Program-made: the position numbers and the translations under genes
The notes under the pieces: model-generated
What the model was told of the DNA's origin: nothing
What the model saw: only the letters and a program-made list of their open reading frames with translations
Database searches by the model: none
Shown: positions 8,401 to 17,451 of the stretch, piece by piece
Layout of the letters: every line of letters begins with the position of its first letter
Position numbering within the stretch: the stretch's first letter is position 1
Source: CATQHL01 sp965204655
GTDB lineage: Bacteria > Actinomycetota > Acidimicrobiia > Acidimicrobiales > CATQHL01
NCBI GenBank assembly: GCA_965204655.1
Contig: OZ241998.1
Location: 1,798,001 to 1,862,000 of the forward strand
Direction of reading: 5' to 3'
Length of the DNA: 64,000 nucleotides

Positions 8401-9816
8401 GTGAGGAAACTGGTGGCGGATGGAACGGTCATCTCCTCTGACGGCTGTGTACAAGCCGACGTACTTATATCCGGTGAGAAGATCGAAGCGGTGATCGATC
8501 CTCACTCCGTCCTGTCTGAGAGTTTGCGCGCCTCCGCCGACGTCGAACTGATCGACGCAGCCGGGCGCTATGTCGTGCCGGGCGGCGTTGACGTCCACAC
8601 TCACATGGAGTTGCCGTTTGGCAATACGTTCGCATCAGACACCTTTGAGACGGGAACGCGGGCAGCAGCCTGGGGCGGCACGACGACGATCATCGACTTC
8701 GCCACTCAAGGCAAGGGAGAAGACGTTCGCAACTCTCTGGACAACTGGTTTGCCAAGGCGGAGGGCCAATGCGCCATTGACTACGGCTTTCACATGATCC
8801 TGGCCGACGTGGACGAAAAGTCGCTCAAGGAAATGGACAACCTGGTGGACGAGGGCGTTACCAGTTTCAAATTGTTCATGGCTTATCCAGGTGTGCTCTA
8901 CAGCGACGACGGACAAATACTTCGGGCGATGCAGCAGGCTCACAACAACGGCGGCCTGATAATGATGCACGCCGAGAACGGCATAGCCATTGATGTTCTG
9001 GCATCTCAGGCTGCCGCACGCGGTCTGACCGCACCCGTTTATCACGGCCTCACCCGGCCGCCCCGGCTGGAGGGTGAGGCTACGTACAGAGCGATTCAAC
9101 TGGCGGTCACGGCGGGGTCGCCCGTCTATTTTGTGCATCTTTCAGCCTCCGATGCTCTTCAAGCTGTGGCGGCTGCCCGCAACGAGGGTTTGAACGTTTT
9201 TGCGGAGACGTGCCCTCAGTACCTCTATCTCAATCTGGAAGATCATCTGGGTGTTGAAGGCTTCGGAGGTGCCGGATACGTATGTTCGCCGCCGCTGCGC
9301 TCCAAGCATGAGAACCACCACGCCGACCTCTGGCAGGGGCTGCGCACCAACGACCTGAGCATCGTTGCGACCGATCATTGTCCGTTTTGCATGAAAGAGC
9401 AGAAAGAATTAGGACGAAAGGACTTTCGCCTTATTCCCAACGGCTTAGGCATGGTTGAGCACAGGATGGATCTCATTCACCAGGGCGTAGTGGCCGGCGA
9501 GTTGTCGCTGGAGCGCTGGGTTGAGACCTGTGCTACGACTCCTGCCCGCATGTTCGGTTTGTATCCCCGAAAGGGAGCCATAGCTCCTGGAAGCGACGCC
9601 GACATAGTCGTGTACAACCCTTCCGTCTCAACCTTCATCAGCGCCGCTACCCATCACATGAATCTGGATTACTCCTGCATGGAGGGTTTTGAACTCTCGG
9701 GCGCCGTGGAGAAGGTGTTGTCGCGAGGACGCGTGCTCATCTCTGATGGCGCCTACCGCGGCAACCCGGGCGACGGAACGTACCTGCAGCGCTCTCTGTC
9801 GCAGTACCTGATTTGA
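8401..9816 (+). CDS. hydA: Dihydropyrimidinase / hydantoinase
   Basis: Cytoplasmic binuclear zinc cyclic amidohydrolase that opens dihydrouracil, dihydrothymine or 5-substituted hydantoins to N-carbamoyl amino acids. The metal ligands are visible: HTH (H66, H68), carboxylated lysine K157 in TSFKLFMAYPG, H190 in MMHAENG, H246 in VYFVHLSASDA and D325 in ATDHCPF. The GTG start at 8401 is chosen because AAGGAG lies 7 nt upstream (8388-8393); a TTG at 8371 in the same frame has no such site. The 471-aa length fits the family. The next enzyme, N-carbamoyl-beta-alanine amidohydrolase, is not in this window. The amidase at 62489 belongs to a different family and is far away. Confidence 0.93.
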   Translation: MRKLVADGTVISSDGCVQADVLISGEKIEAVIDPHSVLSESLRASADVELIDAAGRYVVPGGVDVHTHMELPFGNTFASDTFETGTRAAAWGGTTTIIDFATQGKGEDVRNSLDNWFAKAEGQCAIDYGFHMILADVDEKSLKEMDNLVDEGVTSFKLFMAYPGVLYSDDGQILRAMQQAHNNGGLIMMHAENGIAIDVLASQAAARGLTAPVYHGLTRPPRLEGEATYRAIQLAVTAGSPVYFVHLSASDALQAVAAARNEGLNVFAETCPQYLYLNLEDHLGVEGFGGAGYVCSPPLRSKHENHHADLWQGLRTNDLSIVATDHCPFCMKEQKELGRKDFRLIPNGLGMVEHRMDLIHQGVVAGELSLERWVETCATTPARMFGLYPRKGAIAPGSDADIVVYNPSVSTFISAATHHMNLDYSCMEGFELSGAVEKVLSRGRVLISDGAYRGNPGDGTYLQRSLSQYLI

Positions 9817-9874
9817 GTCGGTGTTTGGAAACTCCGCTACGCGGGATTGCTAGTGTTCTTCCTTGAGGCATAGA

Positions 9875-9904
9875 CAACGCAGGGATACTCAACGCAGGAA
9901 CACT
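9875..9904 (+). repeat. Tandem 15-bp repeat carrying the ribosome-binding site of the mmsA-like gene
   Basis: Two adjacent near-identical 15-mers, CAACGCAGGGATACT (9875-9889) and CAACGCAGGAACACT (9890-9904), end 2 nt before the ATG at 9907. Each copy carries an AGGGA/AGGAA element, so the second provides a plausible ribosome site 6 nt from the start and the first a spare one. Confidence 0.6.
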
Positions 9905-9906
9905 CA

Positions 9907-11397
9907 ATGAAGCGCATTCACCATTGGATAAACGGGGAGGAATTTCCCGGTGAAGCCCTTCGTTCCGGCCCTGTGTACAACCCTGCAACCGGCGTACAGA
10001 CCGGAGTGGTCGACTTTGCGTCGGGCAGGGAGGTGGACGCCGCCGTTGCCTCTGCCAAAGGGGCTTTCGAATCATGGCGTGAAACGCCGATAAGCCGCCG
10101 CAGCGAAGTCATCTTCCGCTTCCGTGAACTCGTCCTCCGTCATCGCAACGACATTGCTCGTCTGCTTACTGCTGAAAACGGCAAGGTGCTCTCTGACGCC
10201 CTTGGCGAAGTCGGTCGGGGGCTGGAAAACATAGAGTTCGCCTGCGGCGTTGGGGAGTTGCTGAAGGGCGGATATAGCGAAGGGGCATCTTCAGGCGTAG
10301 ACGTCTATTCCATCCGTCAGCCTCTAGGAGTGGTCGCCGGGGTGACTCCCTTCAACTTCCCGGCCATGGTGCCGCTGTGGATGCTGCCTGGGGCACTGGC
10401 TTGTGGGAACGCCTTCGTTCTCAAGCCTTCTGAAAAAGACCCTTCGGCGCCTGTCTTTCTTATGGAACTGCTGGCCGAGGCGGGACTTCCGCCGGGCGCA
10501 GCAAATCTGATTCAAGGAGATAGCTCCACTGTGGAAAGGCTGCTCGATCACCCCGACGTGGCCGCCGTGAGCTTCGTCGGGTCTACCGCTGCCGCCCGCA
10601 GTGTCTATGAGAGGGGGACACACAACGGCAAGCGGGTTCAGGCTCTCGGGGGAGCCAAGAACCACATGGTCGTCCTGCCCGACGCTCAGATCGATTTAGC
10701 GGCCGACGCGGCGGTGAGCGCCGCCTACGGCTCCGCCGGCGAGCGTTGCATGGCCATATCCGCGGTCGTGGCGGTTGGCGGAGTCGGAGACGTTCTGGTT
10801 CCTGCAATAGCCGCTCGGCTGGACAAGGTGAAGGTGGGCCCAGGCGACGACCCCGATTCGGAAATGGGTCCCCTTATCACTCGGGAGCACCGCGACCGGG
10901 TGGCAGGTTACGTAGATTCCGCCGCCGACGAGGGCGCAACGATCATCAGAGACGGCCGAGGAGATGACATCTGTGAATCGGACGGATTTTTCCTAGGGCT
11001 TTCCTTAATTGACGACGTGACAACGGGAATGTCCCCTTATCGGGACGAAATATTCGGCCCCGTCTTGTGCGTCTTGAGGGTGGATACCTTCTCTGAGGCG
11101 CTGCAACTTCTTGCCGAGAGTCCTTGGGGCAACGGTGCTGCCGTCTTTACCCGTGACGGCGCTGCCGCCCGTCGATTCCAATCCTTGGCGGACGCTGGAA
11201 TGGTGGGGATCAACGTGCCCATTCCCGTGCCAGTCTCCTACTATTCGTTCGGAGGCTGGAAGGGGTCACTCTTTGGCGACACTCATATTTATGGACCTGA
11301 GGGAATCCACTTCTACACTCGTACGAAAGTGGTCACCGCACGTTGGCCATACCCTTCTAGCAGTGTCGTTGATCTAGGATTTACCCCTGGCCGGTAG
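9907..11397 (+). CDS. mmsA: CoA-acylating methylmalonate/malonate-semialdehyde dehydrogenase
   Basis: A 496-aa aldehyde-dehydrogenase-superfamily enzyme of the MmsA/IolA branch, which oxidises methylmalonate or malonate semialdehyde to propionyl- or acetyl-CoA with NAD and CoA, releasing CO2. Diagnostic features are PFNFPAMVPLWMLPGALAC (about residues 150-168), LKPSEKDPSAP and the catalytic cysteine C281 in GSAGERCMA. Its place after the aminotransferase and dihydropyrimidinase fits the last step of reductive uracil/thymine breakdown: beta-alanine to malonate semialdehyde to acetyl-CoA. Valine or inositol catabolism is the alternative role for this family, but no neighbours support that. Confidence 0.9.
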   Translation: MKRIHHWINGEEFPGEALRSGPVYNPATGVQTGVVDFASGREVDAAVASAKGAFESWRETPISRRSEVIFRFRELVLRHRNDIARLLTAENGKVLSDALGEVGRGLENIEFACGVGELLKGGYSEGASSGVDVYSIRQPLGVVAGVTPFNFPAMVPLWMLPGALACGNAFVLKPSEKDPSAPVFLMELLAEAGLPPGAANLIQGDSSTVERLLDHPDVAAVSFVGSTAAARSVYERGTHNGKRVQALGGAKNHMVVLPDAQIDLAADAAVSAAYGSAGERCMAISAVVAVGGVGDVLVPAIAARLDKVKVGPGDDPDSEMGPLITREHRDRVAGYVDSAADEGATIIRDGRGDDICESDGFFLGLSLIDDVTTGMSPYRDEIFGPVLCVLRVDTFSEALQLLAESPWGNGAAVFTRDGAAARRFQSLADAGMVGINVPIPVPVSYYSFGGWKGSLFGDTHIYGPEGIHFYTRTKVVTARWPYPSSSVVDLGFTPGR

Positions 11398-11440
11398 CCG
11401 CCCCCACGGGCGGCGGGTTAACAATCGAAAGGGTAATGAG

Positions 11441-12445
11441 ATGGACTTCGGAGTTGTTTTTCAGTCGGATCCACCCGTTTGGAGAGTGGTGGAGCTTGCT
11501 CGAGTGGCCGAGACATTGGGATTTGAGTATGCCTACACCTTCGATTCTCACGTCCTTTGGCAAGAGCCGTATGTGATCTATTCTCTCATACTCAACTCCA
11601 CTCATCGGATGAAAGTCGGCCCTATGGTCACCAATCCTGGCACCCGTGACTGGACAGTGACAGCGTCGCTCTTCGCAACGCTCAACGACGCTTTCGGGGA
11701 ACGGACGGTCTGTGGCATAGGTCGAGGAGATTCCGCTAGGCGCGTCATCGGGCAGCCTCCCTGCAGCTTGGAGACGCTGTCGTCGGCGATGTCGGTCATT
11801 AAAGACCTCGCAGAAGGCCGGGAGGTCGACTACAAGGGCACTACTTTAAAGTTTCCTTGGCGTAAGGACGGAAGCCTTCCGGTTTGGATGGCGGCCTACG
11901 GCCCCAAGGGTTTGGCATTGTGCGGCCGACAGGCCGATGGCTACATCCTGCAGCTAGCCGACCCCGACATTGCAGCGTGGACAATCGCCGCTGTCAAGAG
12001 CGCGGCTGCCGAGGCGGGACGCGACCCCGATGAGCTCACTTTTTGTGTGGCGGCCCCTGCTTACGTAGGCGACGACGCGGCGCATCAGAGGGATCAGGTG
12101 CGCTGGTTCGGCGGCATGGTTGGCAACCATGTGGCCGATTTAGTGAATCGTTACGGTTCCAGCGGCGTTGAAGTCCCGAGAGCGCTTACCGACTACATCA
12201 AGGGACGTACCGGTTATGACTACAGCGAGCACGGGCGTGCGGGCAACGTGCACACAGAATTCGTACCCGATTCCATTGTGGATCGTTTCTGTATTCTGGG
12301 TTCCCCCGAAAATCACGTGGAAAGACTCTTGGAACTTCGGGAATTGGGCGTTGATCAGTTTGCTGTCTATCTCATGCACGATCAGCCCGATGCGACGTTG
12401 AGCGCCTACGGAAGATTAATAATTCCGGAACTGCGAGGTGGATGA
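11441..12445 (+). CDS. LLM-class (luciferase-like) flavin/F420-dependent oxidoreductase
   Basis: A 334-aa TIM-barrel oxidoreductase of the luciferase-like monooxygenase superfamily, close in style to the actinobacterial F420-dependent group. The N-terminus MDFGVVFQSDPPVWRVVELA, followed by the EYAYTFDSH segment and GIGRGDSARR (near residue 90), are typical. ATG start at 11441 with GAAAGG upstream. It lies between the semialdehyde dehydrogenase and the ABC importer and overlaps the first permease gene by 8 nt, so it belongs to the same operon. From memory, a related F420-type family often accompanies dihydropyrimidinase genes, which would suit a role in pyrimidine or heterocycle turnover. The reaction itself is unknown. 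Confidence 0.85.
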   Translation: MDFGVVFQSDPPVWRVVELARVAETLGFEYAYTFDSHVLWQEPYVIYSLILNSTHRMKVGPMVTNPGTRDWTVTASLFATLNDAFGERTVCGIGRGDSARRVIGQPPCSLETLSSAMSVIKDLAEGREVDYKGTTLKFPWRKDGSLPVWMAAYGPKGLALCGRQADGYILQLADPDIAAWTIAAVKSAAAEAGRDPDELTFCVAAPAYVGDDAAHQRDQVRWFGGMVGNHVADLVNRYGSSGVEVPRALTDYIKGRTGYDYSEHGRAGNVHTEFVPDSIVDRFCILGSPENHVERLLELRELGVDQFAVYLMHDQPDATLSAYGRLIIPELRGG

Positions 12446-13334
12446 CAACGGCGCCGGGCGCCGCCGCCTGCGCACGGCTTTAATCTTTGTTGTCTTCCTG
12501 GTCTTATTGGCGTTCTTGTACACCGGGTACAAGGCGTTCGGTCAAGCAATCGACGACGCACAGCGCGACTGGTGGTTCGTGGGTTCGTTTATGCCCCGCA
12601 GCGACGACCACAACATGCCGCCAGTGCTGGACATCCTTAGAGAATTCGGCGAATCGCCGCGTGAAGGCATCCAGACCAACGGCCGCCACGTTCTCGGGGG
12701 GGCGCTGTTCACGCTTCGGGAATCGGCCGTGGGTTTTGCGGCAGGGGTAGTCCTAGGTCTTTTTCTTGCGGTCGTCTTGCTGCAGTCCCGTCAGGCTGAA
12801 CAGGGGATTATGCCCTATGTGATCACAAGCCAGATAGTTCCGCTTGTGGCGATTGCTCCCATCATCGTGATCTGGGGGCGAACCAATTTCAACTTTCTGC
12901 CTTGGGAATGGCAGGACTGGATGTCGGTGTCGATTATTTCTGCGTACCTGACATTTTTCCCGGTCACCATGAACGCTTTGCGGGGAATGCAGTCTCCCTC
13001 CCCGGAGGTGATGGAACTCATGGCGTCCTATGGCGCCTCCCGACTGCAACGGCTTAGACGGCTGCAGCTTCCGGCCTCTGTGCCGTATTTGTTCCCCACT
13101 TTTCGAATCGCCGCAGTAGCCAGCGTGGTCGGAGCCATTGACGGCGAGATTTCGGCGGGGGTGCGCGGAGGTCTAGGGAGGCTCATCCTGGACTTTGCCG
13201 GAAAGTATGTGACAGGGCCGGAGCGGCTCTATACGTCCATCATCGGTGCGGCTGCGATCGGTCTCTTGGCGGCAGGCGTGGTCGTTCTTGCCGAACGTGT
13301 CACGCTGAAGGTAAAGGGGCAGGCTGCGTGGTAA
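12438..13334 (+). CDS. ABC importer permease, SsuC/TauC/ThiX type (first of two)
   Basis: A 298-aa inner-membrane permease with about six hydrophobic segments, the first at residues 12-32, and the cytoplasmic EAA-like loop at about 195-220 (ELMASYGASRLQRLRRLQLP) that docks with the ATPase. The GTG at 12438 overlaps the end of the LLM gene by 8 nt. It pairs with the ATPase at 13328, a second permease at 14126 and the binding protein at 14987. Given the upstream genes, pyrimidine-like or hydantoin-like compounds or a thiamine-pyrimidine precursor are likely cargo; that is inference. Confidence 0.85.
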   Translation: MDDNGAGRRRLRTALIFVVFLVLLAFLYTGYKAFGQAIDDAQRDWWFVGSFMPRSDDHNMPPVLDILREFGESPREGIQTNGRHVLGGALFTLRESAVGFAAGVVLGLFLAVVLLQSRQAEQGIMPYVITSQIVPLVAIAPIIVIWGRTNFNFLPWEWQDWMSVSIISAYLTFFPVTMNALRGMQSPSPEVMELMASYGASRLQRLRRLQLPASVPYLFPTFRIAAVASVVGAIDGEISAGVRGGLGRLILDFAGKYVTGPERLYTSIIGAAAIGLLAAGVVVLAERVTLKVKGQAAW

Positions 13335-14113
13335 AGCCGGCGGCGCCCGAAGAGCCCCTAGCGGTTGAGGTTGTCGGGGTGAACAAGACCTTCAATCCAG
13401 GGCATTCCAGCGAGGTTCAGGCGTTGAAAGACTTGGACATGTCGATAACGCGGGGAGAGTTCGTGTCGATTATCGGACCTTCCGGGTGCGGCAAGAGCAC
13501 GCTGCTTAGGTTGCTGGCAGGACTGCTGCCCCCGACCACTGGCACGGTGAGTATCAACGGAAAACCTGCTCTTGCGGCGCGCAAGAATCTTGAGTACGGA
13601 ATCGTATTCCAATCACCTGGTTTGTTGGGTTGGCGCACGGTTGCCAAGAACGTGGAGCTTCCCCTTGAGATCATCGGGTGGTCGAAGTCCCGCCGTCGCG
13701 AACGATCAGCGGAGATGCTGGAACTTGTGGAGCTTTCAAGTTTCGCCAAGTACTTTCCGCAGCAACTTTCCGGCGGCATGCAGCAGCGGGTGTCTATTGC
13801 CCGCGCCTTGTCCTTTGAGCCGTCGCTTCTCCTCATGGACGAACCCTTCGGGGCGCTTGACGAGATAACCCGCGAATCTATGCAGAATGCGTTGTTAAGA
13901 ATCTGGCGGGAGTTTGCAGTGACCATCGTCTTCGTGACCCATTCAATTCCTGAAGCAGTGTTCTTGTCTACGTCTGTTTCGGTTTTGTCCGCCCGCCCTG
14001 CGAGGATTCTGAAAAATTTACCCACTGAGCTGGGTGGGCACAGCCCTAGCATCAGAAGCGAGGAAAAGTTTTTTCACCGCGTCTCCGATGTGCGCGAGGT
14101 TCTGCGCAGTTAG
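13328..14113 (+). CDS. ABC importer ATPase, SsuB/TauB/ThiZ type
   Basis: A 261-aa ATP-binding subunit that powers the importer from the cytoplasmic side. Walker A is GPSGCGKST at about residues 50-58, the signature LSGGMQQR at about 147-154, and Walker B LLLMDEPFGALDE at about 168-180, followed by the H-loop in FVTHS. The sequence around Walker B is typical of the nitrate/sulfonate/taurine class. The GTG start overlaps the preceding permease by 7 nt, and the second permease starts 12 nt after its stop. Confidence 0.92.
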   Translation: MVKPAAPEEPLAVEVVGVNKTFNPGHSSEVQALKDLDMSITRGEFVSIIGPSGCGKSTLLRLLAGLLPPTTGTVSINGKPALAARKNLEYGIVFQSPGLLGWRTVAKNVELPLEIIGWSKSRRRERSAEMLELVELSSFAKYFPQQLSGGMQQRVSIARALSFEPSLLLMDEPFGALDEITRESMQNALLRIWREFAVTIVFVTHSIPEAVFLSTSVSVLSARPARILKNLPTELGGHSPSIRSEEKFFHRVSDVREVLRS

Positions 14114-14125
14114 CAGTTTTTCCGA

Positions 14126-14968
14126 ATGAACCGGCCAACTTCGCCCACCGCCTCCGATGAGACCTCGCCCATGTCGCGGCGAGGTCGAGCAGCCATCAAG
14201 TTCCGTCTTTTCGCGCGAACCTGGTTGCCGTCGGTGATGTTCGGGGTAGCGATTCTGGAGATTTGGGAGATTGGGCTTTGGCTGATCAATCCGGAGAGGT
14301 TTGCCTTGCCGCGTCCGTCGGACATCGCCCTTACGCTCTCAGAAAACTGGTCGGTCATTTTTGCGGCCACTCGAGTGACCGGCTTCGTCATCGTTTCCGG
14401 GCTGGTGGGTGGAGTGGTGCTAGGGGTGGTCATGTCCTTCTTGGTTGCCCGTTTTCGCGCCGCAGATGAGACGCTGACACCGTTGGCGGCTGCGATCAGC
14501 GCCATTCCGATCATCGCTCTGGCGCCGTTGTTCAATAACTGGTTGGGGATTACCTCTTCCCGTTCCAATCAAGCCGTCGTCGTTCTGATGGTGTTTTTTC
14601 CCATTTTCGTCAACACGACCAAGGGTTTGACTCAGGTGGCGGGCGAGCAAGTGGAGTTGATGCGGTCGTACGCCTCCAGCGCTTGGCGGACACTCCGTAC
14701 TGTGCGCATTCCCAACGCCCTTGCCTACTTCTTTTCCGCCTTGCGCATCGCCACTTCGCTGGCGGTCATGGCTGCCATTCTCGCCGAGTTTTTTGGCGGG
14801 CGGCAAGACACTCTAGGGAACTACATCTCCCAGAACGCCCAGTTCACTCGTTATGAGGAGGCTTGGGCGGGCGTCGTGGCTGGCAGCGCCACGGGTTTGA
14901 TTCTGTATTACGGTGTAGCTTTATTGGAGCGGCTTGTAGCACCCTGGGCGAAGCTTTTTCGGGGTTAG
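14126..14968 (+). CDS. ABC importer permease, SsuC/TauC/ThiX type (second of two)
   Basis: A 280-aa membrane permease with an N-terminal Ser/Thr/Arg-rich tail (about 30 residues), five to six hydrophobic segments and the docking loop ELMRSYASSAWRTLRTVRIP near residues 173-192. Together with the permease at 12438 it would form a heterodimeric channel, unlike the homodimer usual for single-permease SsuC systems. The ATG at 14126 is the first good start after the ATPase stop. Confidence 0.85.
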   Translation: MNRPTSPTASDETSPMSRRGRAAIKFRLFARTWLPSVMFGVAILEIWEIGLWLINPERFALPRPSDIALTLSENWSVIFAATRVTGFVIVSGLVGGVVLGVVMSFLVARFRAADETLTPLAAAISAIPIIALAPLFNNWLGITSSRSNQAVVVLMVFFPIFVNTTKGLTQVAGEQVELMRSYASSAWRTLRTVRIPNALAYFFSALRIATSLAVMAAILAEFFGGRQDTLGNYISQNAQFTRYEEAWAGVVAGSATGLILYYGVALLERLVAPWAKLFRG

Positions 14969-14986
14969 CCGCTGTGGTTTGAGGCA

Positions 14987-16096
14987 TTGAAGAGACTTTT
15001 CGCTTCCTTGAGCCTGGCCGTCCTGCTTCCGGCCGCCTGTGGAGGTCAACCCCCGGTGGCTGTGCCTGAGTGGTGCGACGGTTTGACCAAAGTCACGCTT
15101 CAACTCCAGTGGTTTACCCAGGCTCAGTTTGCGGGCTATTTCGCGGCTCGCGACAATGGCTACTACCTTGACGAGTGCATTGATGTGGTCATCTACGAAG
15201 GCGGCGTTGAGATCGTCCCGATCGCCGTGCTGGTTTCTGGTGGAGCGGACTTCGCCGTCTCCTGGGTGCCGCGGGCGCTCGTGCCGCTGGAAGAGGGTTC
15301 CAACGTCGTCAACATCGCCCAAATCTTCGAGCGCAGCGGCACGGTTCAGGTGGCTTGGGCGGATTCCGGCATCAGGACGGCAGAAGATCTGAAAGGCAAG
15401 GTGGTGGGGAACTGGGGCTATGGAAACGATTTTGAACAGAGGGCCGGGCTGCGCCATGTCGGAATTGACTTGACGAAGGACGTCACTCTCGTTCAGCAGA
15501 ACTTCGATATGGCGGCCTTTCTGAATCGGGAGATTGACGCCGCTCAAGCGATGATCTACAACGAATACGCCCAAGTACTTGAGGCCGTCAACCCGGATAC
15601 AGGCCAGCGCTACACGCCGGCGGACATGGTGATAATTGATTGGAATGAAGTGGGGACTTCGATGCTGCAAGACTCCATATGGGCTGACGCCCGCCGGCTG
15701 AATGAGGAACCGGGCTTTCGCGAGACGTCTGTGCGCTTTTTGAAAGCTTCTCTGCGCGGTTGGATTTGGTGCCGTGACTTTCTCAGTGAATGTGTGGAAA
15801 TCGTTCTAGAGCACGCTCCGACCTTGGGTCGGTCGCATCAGACTTGGCAACTCAATGAGGTCAACGCCTTGATCTGGCCTTCCTCTAGGGGCGTAGGCGT
15901 GATGGTGGACGAACTATGGGATCGCACCGCGATCGTGAGCGTCGTGGAGGAGATTTTGGGCGATCTGCCTCCCGACGGTTCATACCGCGCCGACCTCGCC
16001 GAAGAGGCCGTCGCCCGCCTCGCCGAAGAGGGATATGACGTTTACGGTGAAGGCTGGGAGCGTTCGATAGTGAGCTTGCACACGGGCGGTGAGTAG
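14987..16096 (+). CDS. ABC importer substrate-binding lipoprotein, NMT1/THI5-like
   Basis: A 369-aa lipoprotein that captures the substrate outside the membrane. The TTG start at 14987 gives a compact signal peptide with lipobox LPAAC (Cys at 19) followed by GGQ. The mature protein begins with the NMT1 pattern KVTLQLQWFTQAQFAGYFAA and contains the family's VSGGADFAVSWVP segment near residues 84-96. NMT1-like binding proteins carry thiamine-pyrimidine precursors, riboflavin or pyrimidines, which agrees with the catabolic genes upstream. It is the last gene of the run; a weak hairpin (ACCGC...GCGGT near 16101-16120) follows. Confidence 0.88.
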   Translation: MKRLFASLSLAVLLPAACGGQPPVAVPEWCDGLTKVTLQLQWFTQAQFAGYFAARDNGYYLDECIDVVIYEGGVEIVPIAVLVSGGADFAVSWVPRALVPLEEGSNVVNIAQIFERSGTVQVAWADSGIRTAEDLKGKVVGNWGYGNDFEQRAGLRHVGIDLTKDVTLVQQNFDMAAFLNREIDAAQAMIYNEYAQVLEAVNPDTGQRYTPADMVIIDWNEVGTSMLQDSIWADARRLNEEPGFRETSVRFLKASLRGWIWCRDFLSECVEIVLEHAPTLGRSHQTWQLNEVNALIWPSSRGVGVMVDELWDRTAIVSVVEEILGDLPPDGSYRADLAEEAVARLAEEGYDVYGEGWERSIVSLHTGGE

Positions 16097-16210
16097 ATAA
16101 ACCGCTACAAGCCGGGCGGTCTGTTTGGCGCTCTCGGCTTCCCCTCGGCTTCCCCCTCTCCCTATTTCGGCAGGTATCGGGAGATCGGTTTGGCTAGCAT
16201 TGCAGTTATC

Positions 16211-16301
16211 GGAGAGGTGGCCGAGTCCGGTTGAAGGCGCTCCCCTGCTAAGGGAGTAAGGGTCTTATAGCCCTTCGTGGGTTCAAATCCCACCCTCTCC
16301 G
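16211..16301 (+). tRNA. tRNA-Ser(GCT)
   Basis: Class II tRNA with a long variable arm. The acceptor GGAGAGG pairs with CCTCTCC, the anticodon stem CTCCC/GGGAG encloses loop CTGCTAA (anticodon GCT, reading AGC/AGU), and the T-arm has GGTTCAAATCC. The discriminator is G and CCA is encoded at 16302-16304. Confidence 0.95.
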
Positions 16302-16413
16302 CCAATTTTTCTTCTGCATAAAGGCGAGGATTAGTTTTGGCGCCGCCGTAAGGGGCGTGCTCCTAGGTTCGTTTCTGCGCCCGTTCCGCTTCCCAGATTC
16401 TCGTTCAAAGGGC

Positions 16414-17334
16414 TCAGACGGTTTCCAAGAGATTCTTGAATGCCTCAAAATCGGGAAACGAAGTCTGAGTTCCGATTCTCTTGACGCTGTCGGAGGCGGC
16501 CTCTATCGCAATGCGCACGGCTCGTTCTTCGTCGATGCCTCTGGCAATTGCATATGAGAAGACACCCACAAAGGCGTCACCCGCTCCAGTGGTGTCCACG
16601 GCCTTAACCGCCGGTGCCGCTAGCCGCATAACGTTTCCGTCCTCGTTGACTAGGGCTGCCCCTGCTTCTCCCAAGGTTACGACCAGTCGACATCCCGTCG
16701 CTTCGGCAATCCGACGCAGACTCAGATCGCTGAGGTCTCCTTCGTTGCCCGCAATCCTGGCGAACTCCATCTCGTTGGGGATAAGCCAGTCGGCGGCGTC
16801 GAGCAGTTCTGGCAAGAGATCCGCAGCGGGAGCTGGGTTCAGGATAGTGACGGCGCCGCGTTTCTTGCCCTCCCTGAAGGCCTGTGCGGTCGCTTCCTGG
16901 GGCGTCTCGAGTTGCCCCGTCACCACGTCGGGAGCGGGGCCTTCAGCGACAGCCCGTGCGGCCACTCCGCCCTCTAGCGCATTGTTGGCGCCGTTTATTA
17001 CGATGATCCTGTTCATTCCCGCTGCGTCCACCCAGATAGATGCGATTCCGCTGGGCATGTCCACTTTGCGGGCGTGCGAGATGTCGATGCCGTGTTTGCT
17101 GAAGTTCTTTAACGTCCTCTCGCCGTAGTCGTCTTTGCCCACGCAGCAGACCATGGTGACATTGGCGCCGCAGAGGCGCGCCATCACCGCCTGGTTTGCC
17201 CCCTTGCCGCCGAAGCCCGTTTGAAAGGACGTGCCTGTCAGCGTTTCCCCCGAAGCGGGAATGCGCTCAGCGAACGCGATCAGGTCGGTCATGACGCTGC
17301 CCACCACCACGATGAGAGGTGCGGGTGAACTCAT
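16414..17334 (-). CDS. rbsK: Ribokinase (PfkB family)
   Basis: A 306-aa cytoplasmic sugar kinase that phosphorylates D-ribose (or a related sugar or nucleoside) at the expense of ATP. N-terminal GSVMTDLIAFAERIPASGE, the PfkB signature GGKGANQAV at residues 42-50, and the C-terminal catalytic signature DTTGAGDAFVGVF near residue 250 with the base Asp. The ATG at 17332-17334 has GGGAGC just upstream on the minus strand; a longer in-frame start is possible but lacks support. It stands alone, without ribose transporter or repressor. Nucleoside breakdown would fit the neighbourhood but is not proven. Confidence 0.88.
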   Translation of the reverse strand: MSSPAPLIVVVGSVMTDLIAFAERIPASGETLTGTSFQTGFGGKGANQAVMARLCGANVTMVCCVGKDDYGERTLKNFSKHGIDISHARKVDMPSGIASIWVDAAGMNRIIVINGANNALEGGVAARAVAEGPAPDVVTGQLETPQEATAQAFREGKKRGAVTILNPAPAADLLPELLDAADWLIPNEMEFARIAGNEGDLSDLSLRRIAEATGCRLVVTLGEAGAALVNEDGNVMRLAAPAVKAVDTTGAGDAFVGVFSYAIARGIDEERAVRIAIEAASDSVKRIGTQTSFPDFEAFKNLLETV

Positions 17335-17451
17335 AGAGCTCCCGCAGCGCCGGAGAGAGGAGCGAGACGTTCTGCGACCATGCGATTGGGGTCGCGCGAA
17401 CCGCAAGCGTGGGCGGCGTTCGTTCGCACTAGACCGATGAGCGGCGTTGAG

